Assembly (NCBI RefSeq): GCF_012986595.1
Contig: NZ_JAAQYM010000004.1
Span: 434,001 to 498,000, forward strand
Reading direction: 5' to 3'
DNA length: 64,000 bases
DNA from: Pseudomonas koreensis
Lineage (GTDB): Bacteria > Pseudomonadota > Gammaproteobacteria > Pseudomonadales > Pseudomonadaceae
Under the pieces are notes generated by a model. That model was not told where the DNA came from. It saw only the letters and a list, made by a program, of their open reading frames with translations, and did not search any database. Both the position numbers and the translations under genes were made by a program. Of this stretch, positions 15,965 through 25,330 are shown piece by piece. Each line of letters starts with the position of its first letter. The stretch's first letter is position 1.

Positions 15965-16510
15965 TTATTTCAGGGCCTGGATGAACTGAGGATCGCTGTA
16001 CAGTTCCTTCAGCAAATCGCGCAGCATCGGGTTGTAGGCGTTGACCGCATTCGGAATCGCAATGAAACCGAAGAAGCTGCTGCTCCACTGGCTGCTGACA
16101 TTCTTGGTCGCGTCGTAGACCACGTTCTGGCCATTGAGCAGCGTGAAGCGTGCAGCAAGCTGGCCATCGCCGGTGCCCATGCCGGCCGACAGGTTGTTCT
16201 TCACCACCAGCACTTTCAGCTGACGCTGGGCTTGCGGATCAAGCAGGCCGGCCTTGCGCAGCTCTTCGGTGATCGCGTCCTGAATGTGCGCCGGGATGCT
16301 GCCGGATGGCGAGCGCACCGGGTTGGCCCGTACCACCAGCGAACCTTCGCCGGACTCGGCGCTCACTTGCGGATTGCTGATCGCATGCAGGGGGGGCGTC
16401 TGCTTGAGCTTCTGGACGTTTTCGTAGCTCGGCTCATAGCGGGTCATGGTCATGCCACACCCTTGCAGCAGCACGGCCAGCATCGGGATCAACAACAAAG
16501 ACTTTTTCAC
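15965..16510 (-). CDS. Conserved lipoprotein with GTG start
   Basis: The 181-residue precursor begins at a GTG at 16510, giving MKKSLLLIP and the lipobox LLQGC (Cys18); AAGGA sits six bases upstream of that GTG. The longer open frame upstream would place the signal peptide inside the protein and is rejected. The mature part has the alternating pattern of a small periplasmic domain (LKVLVVKNNLSAG, VVYDATKNVSSQW) and no catalytic motif that I recognise. It is convergent with the previous lipoprotein gene. Confidence 0.83.
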   Translation of the reverse strand: MKKSLLLIPMLAVLLQGCGMTMTRYEPSYENVQKLKQTPPLHAISNPQVSAESGEGSLVVRANPVRSPSGSIPAHIQDAITEELRKAGLLDPQAQRQLKVLVVKNNLSAGMGTGDGQLAARFTLLNGQNVVYDATKNVSSQWSSSFFGFIAIPNAVNAYNPMLRDLLKELYSDPQFIQALK

Positions 16511-16593
16511 GGCGTTTCCTTGCGTGAGGAGAAAGGGGCGCGAATTATGGGCAGTGTGCCAGCATTGGGCAACCGTCTTCGCCCATGCAGTGA

Positions 16594-16902
16594 TCAGCCT
16601 GCCCCGAGTCGGTCTGGCCTCAGCAGTTTCTCGATCTGTGCCAGCTCCCAAGTACTCAGCAGATTGACCGGATCAGTGCCATAGCGGGCATTGAAATGCC
16701 ATTCGTGACCCTCCGCGCAGCGGCAGTGTTCACAGTGATGCAACCGCCCATCTTCAATATCCAGCGCCAGGCGCCAGCCTTCGATATCCACCGCAACCAG
16801 GCCGGCGTCAGTGGGTGTCTGGCTTCGGTTGAACGCCCGTACACCCAAAGCAGCCTCGCGCAGGCGCTGGCAAACGTCACGGGCACTCAGCAATGCAGTC
16901 AT
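16594..16902 (-). CDS. Small hypothetical protein with CxxC-like cysteines
   Basis: The 102-residue soluble protein has no signal peptide. A His/Cys-rich patch HHCEHCRC followed by EGHEWH near residues 55-68 could bind a metal. It resembles short uncharacterised Pseudomonas proteins (DUF7693-like, from memory) and has no known function. The ATG at 16902 gives MTALLSARDVCQRL; a longer open frame upstream lacks support. It lies between the GTG-start lipoprotein gene and the divergent SulP transporter. Confidence 0.65.
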   Translation of the reverse strand: MTALLSARDVCQRLREAALGVRAFNRSQTPTDAGLVAVDIEGWRLALDIEDGRLHHCEHCRCAEGHEWHFNARYGTDPVNLLSTWELAQIEKLLRPDRLGAG

Positions 16903-17059
16903 GGTCGTACTCGATGGAAGCAGAAGCGCGTCAGCATAAATCGCGCGTCGACGGGTGTCAGCGATCACTGGCCCGCTTGCGAACTATTCCGTAACATCCG
17001 CACCCCTCATTTTCGCGAACATCCGCGGCCACACTCGTCGGCCGCCAGTCAGGTAAGCC

Positions 17060-18505
17060 ATGAAACCACAACGTCTGCGTGCCGATGTCCTGGCCGGACT
17101 CACCACCTCGTTTGCCCTGTTGCCCGAATGCATTGCGTTTGCGCTGGTGGCCCACCTCAATCCACTGATGGGCCTGTACGGCGCCTTCATCATTTGTACG
17201 TTGACCGCGTTGTTCGGCGGGCGGCCGGGGATGGTCTCCGGCGCGGCAGGTTCGATGGCGGTAGTCATCGTCGCGCTGGTGGTGCAGCACGGCGTGCAGT
17301 ACCTGTTGGCGACGGTGTTGCTGGGCGGCCTGATCATGATGGCGTTCGGCTTGCTGCGATTGGGCAAACTGGTGCGCATGGTGCCGCACCCGGTGATGCT
17401 CGGCTTCGTCAACGGCCTGGCGATCATCATTGCGCTGGCGCAACTGGAGCATTTCAAGAGTGGCGAACACTGGCTCAGCGGCACGCCGCTGTACCTGATG
17501 GCCGGGCTGGTGCTGCTGACCATGGCCATCGTCTACCTCCTGCCGCGCCTGACCCGCGCGGTGCCGCCGGCGCTGGTGGCGATCCTCGGCGTAGGGCTGT
17601 TGGTCTACCTGTTCGGCCTGCCGACTCGCACCCTTGGCGACATGGCGCACATCGCCGGCGGTCTGCCAAGCTTCGCGCTGCCGGACCTCCCGTGGAACCT
17701 GGAGACCCTGCGCATCATCGCGCCGTACGCGATTCTGATGGCGCTGGTCGGCCTGCTGGAAACCCTGCTGACGCTGAACCTCACCGACGAAATCACCGAA
17801 ACCCGTGGTTACCCGGATCGCGAGTGCGTGGCCTTGGGCGCGGCGAACATGGTCTCCGGCGCGTTCGGTGGCATGGGCGGGTGCGCGATGATCGGCCAGA
17901 CCGTGATCAACCTCAGCTCTGGCGGACGCGGGCGCTTGTCCGGGGTGGTGGCGGGGGGGCTGATTCTGTTGTTCATCCTGTTCCTGTCGCCGCTGATCGA
18001 GCGCATTCCGCTGGCGGCGCTGGTGGGCGTGATGTTCGTGGTCTCGCAGCAGACCTTCGCCTGGGCCTCGTTGCGGGTGTTGAACAAAGTGCCGCTCAAC
18101 GATGTACTGGTGATCATCGCGGTCACCACCATCACCGTGTTCACCGACCTGGCCACCGCCGTACTGTGCGGGATCATCATCGCCGCGCTGAACTTCGCCT
18201 GGCAGCAGGCCCGCGAGTTGTACGCCGATGAGCATCTGGAGGCCGATGGCAGCAAGCTCTACCGCCTGCACGGCACACTGTTTTTCGCCTCGACCACGCC
18301 GTTCCTCAACCAGTTCGACCCGGCCAATGACCCGGCGAAAGTGACGCTGGATTGCCGGCATCTGAGCTTTGTCGATTACTCGGCGATTGCCGCGCTGAAG
18401 ACATTGCGTGAGCGTTACGCAAAGGCAGGGAAGGTGTTGCAGGTGTTTCATCTGTCCGAGCGCTGCAAGAAGCTGCTGAAACGCGCCGGCGTCGAACATC
18501 ACTGA
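17060..18505 (+). CDS. SulP-family anion permease with STAS domain
   Basis: The 481-residue inner-membrane protein has 10-12 hydrophobic segments of the SLC26/SulP family, opening with the short N-terminus typical of bacterial members and containing FGGRPGMVSGAAGSMAVV near residue 53 and EIMA-like ETRGYPDRECVALGAANM near residue 248. A C-terminal STAS domain occupies about residues 400-480 (VTLDCRHLSFVDYSAIAALK). Members import sulfate, bicarbonate or dicarboxylates; the substrate is not deducible. It is a single-gene unit followed by a REP element. Confidence 0.9.
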   Translation: MKPQRLRADVLAGLTTSFALLPECIAFALVAHLNPLMGLYGAFIICTLTALFGGRPGMVSGAAGSMAVVIVALVVQHGVQYLLATVLLGGLIMMAFGLLRLGKLVRMVPHPVMLGFVNGLAIIIALAQLEHFKSGEHWLSGTPLYLMAGLVLLTMAIVYLLPRLTRAVPPALVAILGVGLLVYLFGLPTRTLGDMAHIAGGLPSFALPDLPWNLETLRIIAPYAILMALVGLLETLLTLNLTDEITETRGYPDRECVALGAANMVSGAFGGMGGCAMIGQTVINLSSGGRGRLSGVVAGGLILLFILFLSPLIERIPLAALVGVMFVVSQQTFAWASLRVLNKVPLNDVLVIIAVTTITVFTDLATAVLCGIIIAALNFAWQQARELYADEHLEADGSKLYRLHGTLFFASTTPFLNQFDPANDPAKVTLDCRHLSFVDYSAIAALKTLRERYAKAGKVLQVFHLSERCKKLLKRAGVEHH

Positions 18506-18511
18506 CCAATA

Positions 18512-18600
18512 GTGGGAGCGAGCCTGCTCGCGAAGGCGGAGGGTCATCCAACACACCAGTTGACTGACCCAGCGCTTTCGCGAGCAAGCCCGCTTTCACA
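18512..18600. repeat. REP palindrome pair, family B
   Basis: GTGGGAGCGAGCCTGCTCGC and a diverged inverse GCGAGCAAGCCCGCTTTCAC flank a short centre between the convergent SulP and AhpD-like genes. Confidence 0.82.
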
Positions 18601-18611
18601 GTTTTTCGCGT

Positions 18612-19127
18612 TCAATCAATGGCCGGGAAGTCGATGTCGGTCAAGGCCGCGTTGTTCAGGTAATTGGTCAGCGACTGCACGGCGACCAAGGCAATCACTT
18701 CGATGATCTTACTGTCGTCAATACCGGCAGCACGAGCGGCGGCGATCTGCTCATCGCTCAGGTGCCCGCGGCTTTGCGTCAACTGCTGGGCGAGGGCGGC
18801 ATAGGCATTCAGTTCGCCCTGACGCGCCGCGCCGATGTCCTGCGCCGAGAGTCCGGCCTTGCTGGCAAACAGGCTGTGCGCCGCCAGGCAATAATCGCAG
18901 CCGTTGACCTGGGACGTGGCGAGATACACCGCTTCTTTTTCCTTGGCGCTCAGCGAGGTCTTGCCGAGGATCGCCGAGGCTTGCACGTAGGCTTCCAGGG
19001 CCACCGGGGCTTTGGCCAAGGTGGTGAAGACATTGGGCAGGAAGCCGATTTTTTTCTTCACGCCTTCCAGAATCGGGCGGCTGGCGTCGGTGGCGTTTTC
19101 AAGGCTGATGGCAGGGACGCGGCTCAT
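18612..19127 (-). CDS. AhpD-like carboxymuconolactone decarboxylase-family protein
   Basis: The 171-residue all-helical protein has the AhpD-type redox motif Cys77-x-x-Cys80 followed by His84 (NGCDYCLAAH) with the upstream Glu in KEKEAVYLATS, which together form the proton-relay site of alkylhydroperoxidase-like proteins. It is therefore likely a cytosolic peroxidase or thiol-disulfide enzyme rather than a true decarboxylase. It is divergent from the AraC regulator starting at 19259, which may control it. Confidence 0.88.
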   Translation of the reverse strand: MSRVPAISLENATDASRPILEGVKKKIGFLPNVFTTLAKAPVALEAYVQASAILGKTSLSAKEKEAVYLATSQVNGCDYCLAAHSLFASKAGLSAQDIGAARQGELNAYAALAQQLTQSRGHLSDEQIAAARAAGIDDSKIIEVIALVAVQSLTNYLNNAALTDIDFPAID

Positions 19128-19258
19128 GGTGACTCTCCAGAAGTCCGGTGCGAAGTGCGCCGGGGATGGAGGTCATGTTATTGAGCACGGCTGGTGCTTT
19201 GGCAGCAGATCGTCGAGGATATGCGGCAGATCGTCCAGATATGCTCCGGGAGTCGTTC

Positions 19259-20074
19259 ATGGATCGCCTTTCCACGCTGCTCAGCCATTTCGGCGTGAAC
19301 GCCGGTACCTTCCACAGCGGCAGTTTCTGCGGCCTCGGTCTGCACGAGGACGAACCGGTGGGGCATGTGCACCTGTTGCAGGCCGGTGAATTGCTGCTCA
19401 AACTCGGCAATGAACGCGAGATCCGCATCGTCGAGCCCTCGCTGATTTTCTTCCCCAGACCCTTCACGCACCGGATGTCCGCCGACGAGGCCATGGGCGC
19501 GCAACTGGTCTGCGCCACGCTGACGTTTGACGGCGGTTCGGGCAATGCACTGGCGGCAGCACTGCCGGATTACCTGGTGCTCAAACTCACTGAAGTGCCG
19601 GAGATGGGCAACACCCTGGAGTGGCTGTTCAGAGAGGCTTTTGACGGTCATTGCGGGCGCATGGCGGTGATGGATCGGCTGTTCGAGTTGCTGGTGATCC
19701 TGCTGTTGCGGCACTTGATCAGCAGCCGTGTTCAGCAACCGGGGATGATGGCCGGGCTGGCCGATCCGCGCTTGTCCCGCGCCTTGACCCTGATGCATGA
19801 GCAGCCGGCCAAAGCCTGGCGCGTGGCGGATCTGGCGACTGCCGCCAATCAGTCTCGCGCCGGATTCGCCGAGCAGTTTCGTCGCGTTGTCGGGCAGTCG
19901 CCGGCCGATTATCTGGTGAGCTGGCGCATCAGCCTGGCGCAGAAGCGTCTGCGCGAAGGCCGGCCGATTGCACTGATCGCGCAAGAGGTCGGTTATGAAA
20001 GCCCTTCGGCCCTGGCCCGGGCCTTCCGTCGCAAGACCGGACTCAGCCCGCGGGAATGGAAGGTCGATAGCTGA
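19259..20074 (+). CDS. AraC-family transcriptional regulator with cupin sensor domain
   Basis: The 271-residue protein has an N-terminal cupin-type ligand domain (residues 5-150, with HVHLLQAGELLLKL) and a C-terminal AraC/XylS double helix-turn-helix (WRVADLATAANQSRAGFAEQF, then IALIAQEVGYESPSALARAF). The start at 19259 follows GGGAG; the frame is open 37 codons upstream into the divergent promoter. The natural targets are the AhpD-like gene on the other side of the shared promoter or the gene itself. It ends three bases before the convergent EamA gene. Confidence 0.87.
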   Translation: MDRLSTLLSHFGVNAGTFHSGSFCGLGLHEDEPVGHVHLLQAGELLLKLGNEREIRIVEPSLIFFPRPFTHRMSADEAMGAQLVCATLTFDGGSGNALAAALPDYLVLKLTEVPEMGNTLEWLFREAFDGHCGRMAVMDRLFELLVILLLRHLISSRVQQPGMMAGLADPRLSRALTLMHEQPAKAWRVADLATAANQSRAGFAEQFRRVVGQSPADYLVSWRISLAQKRLREGRPIALIAQEVGYESPSALARAFRRKTGLSPREWKVDS

Positions 20075-20077
20075 GGT

Positions 20078-20971
20078 TTATCGGGCGAAGTGCTTCGCCC
20101 CGGCCACACACAAAATCACACCCAGGGTCACCGCCAGCATGCCGAGACTGACGTGTTCGTGCAGCAGCGTCGCCGCCAGCGCCAGGCCGAAAAACGGTTG
20201 CAGCAACTGCAGCTGTCCGACGGCGGCAATCCCGCCCTGGGCCAGCCCGCGATACCAGAACACAAACCCGATCAGCATGCTGAACAGCGCCACGTAAGCC
20301 AGGCACAACCACGCCGACAGGCTGATGCGGCTGAACGAGGCGGGTGCCAGCCACAGAGTTGCGACGGCCATCACTGGCAGCGATAACACCAGCGCCCAAC
20401 AGATCACCTGCCAGCCGCCGAGGGTTCGCGACAGCTTCGCGCCTTCGGCATAACCCAGGCCACAGGCCAGAATCGCCGCGAGCATCAGCAAATCGCCGGT
20501 GGGCGAGGCGGTCAGTCCCTGAGACAGGGCGTAGCCAACCACCAGCGCACTGCCCAGAACCGAGAACATCCAGAACACCGGCCGCGGTCTTTCGCCGCCG
20601 CGCAAGACTCCGAAAATCGCCGTCGCCAGTGGCAGTAATCCTACAAACACAATCGAATGTGCCGACGTCACGTGTTGCAGTGCCAGTGCCGTCAGCAACG
20701 GAAAGCCCAACACCACGCCCAGCGCGACGATCAGCAGCGACAGCCACTGATTGCGTGCCGGACGCCGTTCGCGAAACAGCCATAACAGGCCCACCGCGCA
20801 CACCCCGGCGATGGCTGCGCGCAACACCGTGAGAAACACCGGATCGAACTCCAGCACCGCCAGACGCGTGGCCGGTAGCGATCCGCTGAAGATCACCACG
20901 CCGATAAAACCGTTGATCCAGCCGCTGGTTTTTTCCAGCCCCGGGTTAACCAGGTTCGAAGTCCGTTCCAT
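20078..20971 (-). CDS. EamA-family (DMT) transporter
   Basis: The 297-residue inner-membrane protein has ten hydrophobic segments in two EamA repeats, each ending with the pattern PLATAIFGVLRGGERP or PFFGLALAATLLHEHVS. Such drug/metabolite transporters export amino acids, vitamins or related metabolites. It is divergent from the MocR-type regulator at 21048, and this regulator-exporter pairing suggests that the regulator controls it. Its own promoter must lie in the 76 bp that separate the two genes. Confidence 0.88.
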   Translation of the reverse strand: MERTSNLVNPGLEKTSGWINGFIGVVIFSGSLPATRLAVLEFDPVFLTVLRAAIAGVCAVGLLWLFRERRPARNQWLSLLIVALGVVLGFPLLTALALQHVTSAHSIVFVGLLPLATAIFGVLRGGERPRPVFWMFSVLGSALVVGYALSQGLTASPTGDLLMLAAILACGLGYAEGAKLSRTLGGWQVICWALVLSLPVMAVATLWLAPASFSRISLSAWLCLAYVALFSMLIGFVFWYRGLAQGGIAAVGQLQLLQPFFGLALAATLLHEHVSLGMLAVTLGVILCVAGAKHFAR

Positions 20972-21029
20972 ACAAGGTCACGCTCAAAAGGTGGGGTTGC
21001 TTTCAGGCAATCCTGGGGCTGAGAATCAG

Positions 21030-21047
21030 GACAATCAAATAATTGTC
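21030..21047. promoter_or_regulatory. Dyad abutting the MocR start codon, probable autoregulatory operator
   Basis: GACAAT and ATTGTC form a perfect six-base dyad with a six-base centre, ending at the base before the ATG at 21048. Its place in the 76-bp divergent promoter region suggests the operator of the adjacent regulator; this is inferred. Confidence 0.4.
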
Positions 21048-22394
21048 ATGGATACATCCGGCATGCCGCGCTCGCGCTACAAGACCCTCGTTGATGCCTA
21101 TGCCGCGGACATTCGCGCGGGACGTCTGGCACCCGGAACACGCCTGCCCACTCACCGGGAACTGGCGGCCAAGGAAGGATTGGCACTGGTGACGGCGTCG
21201 CGGGTTTACGCCGAACTCGAAGCCATGGGCCTGGTCAGCGGCGAGACCGGACGCGGCACCTTCGTGCGTGAAACCTCGTTGTCGCCGGGGCAGGGCATCG
21301 ATCAGAAGGACGTGGCGGTCGGCATGATCGACCTCAATTTCAACTATCCATCGTTGCCCGGTCAGGCCGATCTGTTGCGCAGTGCATTGCGCCAACTGGC
21401 GCTGTCGGGGGATCTGGAAGCCTTGCTGCGTTATCAACCCCACGCCGGGCGCCAGCATGAGCGCGCCTCGATTGCACGGCACTTGCACGATCGCGGTGTG
21501 CAGGTGGATGGCGGGCAGATACTGATCGTCAACGGCGCCCAGCAGGGGCTGGCGGTGAGTTTGATGGCCTTGCTCAAGCCCGGGGATGTGATTGCGGCGG
21601 ATGCGCTGACCTATTCCGGGTTCAAGGTATTGGCCGAGGCATTGCACCTGGAAGTGGTGGCGATCCCGCTCGGTGAGCACGGGCCGGATCTGGCGGCGCT
21701 GGAAAAGCTCTGCCGCAGCCGTTCGGTGCGTGCCGTGTACAGCATGCCGACGCTGCACAATCCGTTGGGTTGGGTGACGCCGCTAGAACAGCGTGAGCAA
21801 CTGGTCGCGCTCGCCCGGCGGCATGATCTGATAATCATCGAAGACGCGGCCTACGCCTTTCTGGTGGAAAACCCACCGCGTACGTTGGTCGATCTGGCGC
21901 CGGAGCGCACGGTGTACGTATCGGGACTGTCGAAGAACATCGCCACCGGCCTGCGCGTCGGTTTCATTGCGGCGCCGCTGACCAAGGTGCCGGCGTTGGA
22001 GCGGATCATCCGCGCCACCACCTGGAACACCCCCGGCGTGATGACCGCGCTGGCTTGCGGCTGGCTCGACGACGGCACCGTCAGCCTGCTGGAGCAGCAA
22101 AAACGCCACGACGCCAAGGCCCGACAACTGTTGGCCGCCGAGATGCTGCAAGGGCTGACTTGCATCGGTCATCCATCCTCCTACTTCCTGTGGCTGCCGC
22201 TGCCCGAAGACGTGCGCGCCGATCAGATGGTGGTGGAGTTGATGCACGAGCAGATTTCCGTCACCACGGCTGAGCCGTTCGCAGTGTCGGCGCATGTGCC
22301 GCATGCAATTCGGCTGGCGTTGGGTTCGGTGCCGATGGATGTCCTGCGCCAGGCATTGATCACCGTCAGAAAGGTCATCGCTGCTTACCTGTAA
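21048..22394 (+). CDS. MocR/PdxR-type GntR regulator with aminotransferase domain
   Basis: The 448-residue protein joins an N-terminal GntR winged helix (residues 8-75; GRLAPGTRLPTHRELA) to a class I aminotransferase-like domain. The PLP-binding lysine is Lys296 in SGLSKNIATGLRVGF, and the DLIIIEDAAYAFL strand holds the pyridine-contacting Asp. Proteins of this form sense PLP or amino compounds and regulate neighbouring genes. No clear ribosome-binding site precedes the ATG at 21048, and Met6 is an alternative start; the frame is also open far upstream. The divergent EamA exporter is the likely target. Confidence 0.87.
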   Translation: MDTSGMPRSRYKTLVDAYAADIRAGRLAPGTRLPTHRELAAKEGLALVTASRVYAELEAMGLVSGETGRGTFVRETSLSPGQGIDQKDVAVGMIDLNFNYPSLPGQADLLRSALRQLALSGDLEALLRYQPHAGRQHERASIARHLHDRGVQVDGGQILIVNGAQQGLAVSLMALLKPGDVIAADALTYSGFKVLAEALHLEVVAIPLGEHGPDLAALEKLCRSRSVRAVYSMPTLHNPLGWVTPLEQREQLVALARRHDLIIIEDAAYAFLVENPPRTLVDLAPERTVYVSGLSKNIATGLRVGFIAAPLTKVPALERIIRATTWNTPGVMTALACGWLDDGTVSLLEQQKRHDAKARQLLAAEMLQGLTCIGHPSSYFLWLPLPEDVRADQMVVELMHEQISVTTAEPFAVSAHVPHAIRLALGSVPMDVLRQALITVRKVIAAYL

Positions 22395-22419
22395 AAAACA
22401 CCTGCTGCGAAATACACCC

Positions 22420-22508
22420 GTGGCGAGGGAGCTTGCTCCCGCTGGTCTGCATGGCAGGCCCCTATTGGGGGCGCTACGCAACCCAGCGGCAGCCAGCGCC
22501 CTCGCCAC
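22420..22508. repeat. REP palindrome pair, family C (GGCGAGGGAGCTTGCTCCC type)
   Basis: GTGGCGAGGGAGCTTGCTCC opens the element and a diverged inverse ending CGCCCTCGCCAC closes it, in the gap between the MocR gene and the cytochrome c gene. Confidence 0.75.
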
Positions 22509-22556
22509 AAAGTGTTAGCCTTGCCTCAACTGCATCACACCGTTTTGGATCGCCCG

Positions 22557-22943
22557 ATGAAAAACACCGTTTCACTGCTTCTTGCTTTGACCGCCACCGC
22601 CGTACTGTTCAGCTCAACCGCCCGCGCCGCAGGCGATCCCGCAGCCGGCGAAAAGATCTTCCCGCGCCTGTGCGGCGGCTGCCATCAGGTGGGGCCGGAC
22701 GCGCGCCCGGGTTTCGGCCCGCAACTCAACGGCATCATCGGCCGGGCGGCCGGGACCTCGGCCAACTACGTGTATTCCGATGCGATGAAAAACTCCGGCG
22801 TGACCTGGGATCGCGCGACGCTGACCGCGTATCTGAAAGACCCGAAAGGCGTGGTGCCGGGTACGCGAATGATTTTCTGGGGGCTGAGTGACGAGGAGAA
22901 GATCGATAATTTGCTGGCGTATCTGCAGCAGTACTCCAACTAG
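22557..22943 (+). CDS. Periplasmic class I c-type cytochrome
   Basis: The 128-residue precursor has a signal peptide cleaved after ARA-A (residue 24). Heme attachment is at Cys39-x-x-Cys42-His43 (CGGCH) and the likely axial methionine is Met105 in PGTRMIFWG. Size and the GPQLNGIIGR segment match cytochrome c2/c550-like electron carriers. The start at 22557 is chosen because the signal peptide begins there. The gene is alone; its redox partner is not evident nearby. Confidence 0.9.
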   Translation: MKNTVSLLLALTATAVLFSSTARAAGDPAAGEKIFPRLCGGCHQVGPDARPGFGPQLNGIIGRAAGTSANYVYSDAMKNSGVTWDRATLTAYLKDPKGVVPGTRMIFWGLSDEEKIDNLLAYLQQYSN

Positions 22944-23161
22944 CCGATTTGCTTTGTCTGTCCGGATAACCCCTGCATCGCCATCTCGCCTGCCGGATTT
23001 GAAGCGGCACGCGCAAGGCGTCGCGGGACTCAAGAAATACGGGTAGAGGGCGTGCCACCGTTCAGTTGTTACCCGGCAAACGGCGTCGGCCGGTTTACCG
23101 GATTGAGCGAATGCCGCGCCGTCTGGTCTACCTTCAAACCAACCCAAGTCTGGAGTCGACC

Positions 23162-23455
23162 ATGAAAACGCTATTCCTGGCTGCACCGCTGGTGCTCGTT
23201 GCCAATCTCGCCCACGCGGGCATCCCGCTGGTCAACGCCACCTGCCCGGGCAAGATCGAAGTGCATGCCGATGAAGGCGGACCGATCTACATCAATGGCA
23301 AGGAGGGCAAGTTGAAGAAATTCAATGACAACTACTTCGAAGCCAGGGGCGCGGGAGTGACGATTTCGCTGAGCATCAATCCCGATGGCTCCCCGGCGGT
23401 TTCCTACACCGGGAAGAACAGGGCCAACGGAGTCTGCGAGTTGAAAAAGGGCTGA
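23162..23455 (+). CDS. Small secreted protein of unknown function
   Basis: The 97-residue precursor has a signal peptide ending AHA-G at residue 19. The mature part has two cysteines (ATCPGKIEVH and NGVCELKKG), probably disulfide-bonded, and reads as a small all-beta periplasmic domain. I recognise no named family. The ATG at 23162 was chosen for the signal peptide and a purine-rich leader. The stop is immediately followed by the end of the convergent diguanylate cyclase gene. Confidence 0.75.
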   Translation: MKTLFLAAPLVLVANLAHAGIPLVNATCPGKIEVHADEGGPIYINGKEGKLKKFNDNYFEARGAGVTISLSINPDGSPAVSYTGKNRANGVCELKKG

Positions 23456-25099
23456 TCACGCCACCTGATTACGACCTGCCGCTTTCGCCTGATACAACTG
23501 CTGGTCAGCACGTTTGATCAACATCGTGTGGCTGTTGTCCGCCGGGTCGGCCAGAGCGACGCCAATGCTCACCGTGATTTGCCCGATGTTGGGGAAGTGC
23601 GCTTGGGCCACCGCGGCACGGATTTTTTCCGCGACCACCTCTGGTGTATCAGGCTGGGCGACTTCCGGCAGCAGCACGGCGAACTCTTCGCCGCCGTAAC
23701 GGGCGACGAAATCGGTGGCACGGACGCTGACCTGAATGATTTGCGCCAGTTGCTGCAGCACGTCGTCGCCAATGGCATGGCCGTAGGTGTCGTTGATGCG
23801 CTTGAAGTGATCGGCGTCGATCAGCAACAGGGCAAAGGGTCGCCCGGTGCGGCGGAACAGCAAGCTGTATTCACTGAGTTTTTCATCGAACCGGCGGCGG
23901 TTGTAAACGCCGGTCAGGGCATCGTGGGTCGCCAGATTCAAAAGCTCGGCGTTGGCCTGCATGAGCGCAGCGGTGCGCTGGGCAACGGTGGCTTCGAGTG
24001 AGGCGTTGGCTTCCTGCAACTCACGTTCCTTGGCCAGCAGCGACTGGGTCATGGCGTCGATCGACTGGCCGAGCTGGGCGATTTCCAGCACCGGGTGCTG
24101 CAGCGGGAAGTGCGCGCCCGGTTGGTTGTTCTGTACCTGTTGGGCCGAGTACGCCAGTTGTTCGATCGGCCGGCTCAGGTATTGCGCCAGATAGTACGCC
24201 ACCAGACCGAACGCCACTGCGGCGAGCACCCCCAACAACAGCAGCTTGTAGAGCAGCAGGCGCGCCGGTTCCAGAGCGGTGTCCAGCGGTTGGCGCACGG
24301 CGATCGACCACGACAGCGCGGTACTCGACGGCGTCGGCACGGTGACCATGCTGGTCAGGTAACCGTTACCGACCGACCAGCCCGGTGCTTTCGAATCATT
24401 CACCGCCAGTTGCTGGCCCATCAGCGCTTCCGGGTACAGCACCTTACCGTCGTGATCGATGATCAGCGCTTCGATATCTGGCGATGCATTTTTATGCGAG
24501 AACGCTGCCGACTCGACAATGCGCGTCACCCAGCTCCAGTGCGCGTGCGCCCCCAGTACGCCAATCACCTGGCCGTCGGCGTTGCGGATAGGGGCGGCGA
24601 AGTCGATGAAACGCAGCGGTTCGCCGTCAGGCGTTCCCGGCAAAAGCTTGGCCAACAACACCGCTTCGTGCGGATCTCCGGTGTACTCACCCCGCAGGCC
24701 AGCCTGGAACCATGGCCGCGGCTTCACCGATTGCCCAACCAGCAAATTATTGACCGCTTGATGCACATTGCCTTCGGCATCGGTCACGCCCATCCACGCA
24801 TACTCGGCACGGGCCTGGGTGCGCAGTTGCATCGATTTGAGAATCGCCGGGTTGTCCAGGTCGCCACGTTCCAGATGCGGCGCGCGGCTCAGCAGGTAAA
24901 CCTCCAACTGGCGCTCGCGTAACTGCTCACCGAGCAATGTCGCGGCCGAACGCGCGGTATTGAGCAGCGCGTTGCCGCTGGCCAGTTTCATCTGTTCGGT
25001 GGCGATGTGACCGACATAGAAGCCGACGCTCACCAGTGTCAGCAGGGACAAACCGGCAAACCAGAGAGTCAGGTGGCTTCGCAGACTGGCTTTGAGCAT
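23456..25099 (-). CDS. Diguanylate cyclase with periplasmic dCache-type sensor
   Basis: The 547-residue inner-membrane protein has a transmembrane helix near residues 12-33, a periplasmic sensor of about 240 residues resembling dCache, a second membrane helix near residue 290, a HAMP-like linker with coiled coil (ERELQEANASLEATVAQRT), and a GGDEF domain. The active-site loop is GGEEF and an inhibitory RxxD site (RATD) sits five residues before it, so active, feedback-inhibited c-di-GMP synthesis is expected. The start at 25099 lacks a clear ribosome-binding site; an in-frame ATG 12 codons upstream is possible. Confidence 0.9.
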   Translation of the reverse strand: MLKASLRSHLTLWFAGLSLLTLVSVGFYVGHIATEQMKLASGNALLNTARSAATLLGEQLRERQLEVYLLSRAPHLERGDLDNPAILKSMQLRTQARAEYAWMGVTDAEGNVHQAVNNLLVGQSVKPRPWFQAGLRGEYTGDPHEAVLLAKLLPGTPDGEPLRFIDFAAPIRNADGQVIGVLGAHAHWSWVTRIVESAAFSHKNASPDIEALIIDHDGKVLYPEALMGQQLAVNDSKAPGWSVGNGYLTSMVTVPTPSSTALSWSIAVRQPLDTALEPARLLLYKLLLLGVLAAVAFGLVAYYLAQYLSRPIEQLAYSAQQVQNNQPGAHFPLQHPVLEIAQLGQSIDAMTQSLLAKERELQEANASLEATVAQRTAALMQANAELLNLATHDALTGVYNRRRFDEKLSEYSLLFRRTGRPFALLLIDADHFKRINDTYGHAIGDDVLQQLAQIIQVSVRATDFVARYGGEEFAVLLPEVAQPDTPEVVAEKIRAAVAQAHFPNIGQITVSIGVALADPADNSHTMLIKRADQQLYQAKAAGRNQVA

Positions 25100-25275
25100 G
25101 GGCGGGCAATTTCTGTTTTGGAGTTGTGGTCGCATGGTATGCGCAATGAGCGTCGGGCTGCCAGTCAGTTGCTTCGGTCGCTCGTTGTCGGACCTTTCAT
25201 CCGAGGTGGCTACCGCACCGGCATTTCTGACGGCCTGTGTTGAAATGAACCACGACTGCAAAAAAAATCGAGATG

Positions 25276-25304
25276 AAAAAAAGCCCGGCTGATCAGGCCG
25301 GGCT
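25276..25304 (-). terminator. Intrinsic terminator of the 13-residue repeat gene
   Basis: On the minus strand the stem AAGCCCGGCCTGATCAGCCG-GGCTT is followed by seven T. It lies 27 bp beyond the stop of the repeat-protein gene. Confidence 0.85.
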
Positions 25305-25330
25305 TGTGTTGTTTCGGTAGAACCTTGGGT

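Noticed and set aside
16958..18556. Minus-strand open frame of 532 codons
   Set aside because: It is the antisense shadow of the SulP transporter, which has clear membrane and STAS domains.
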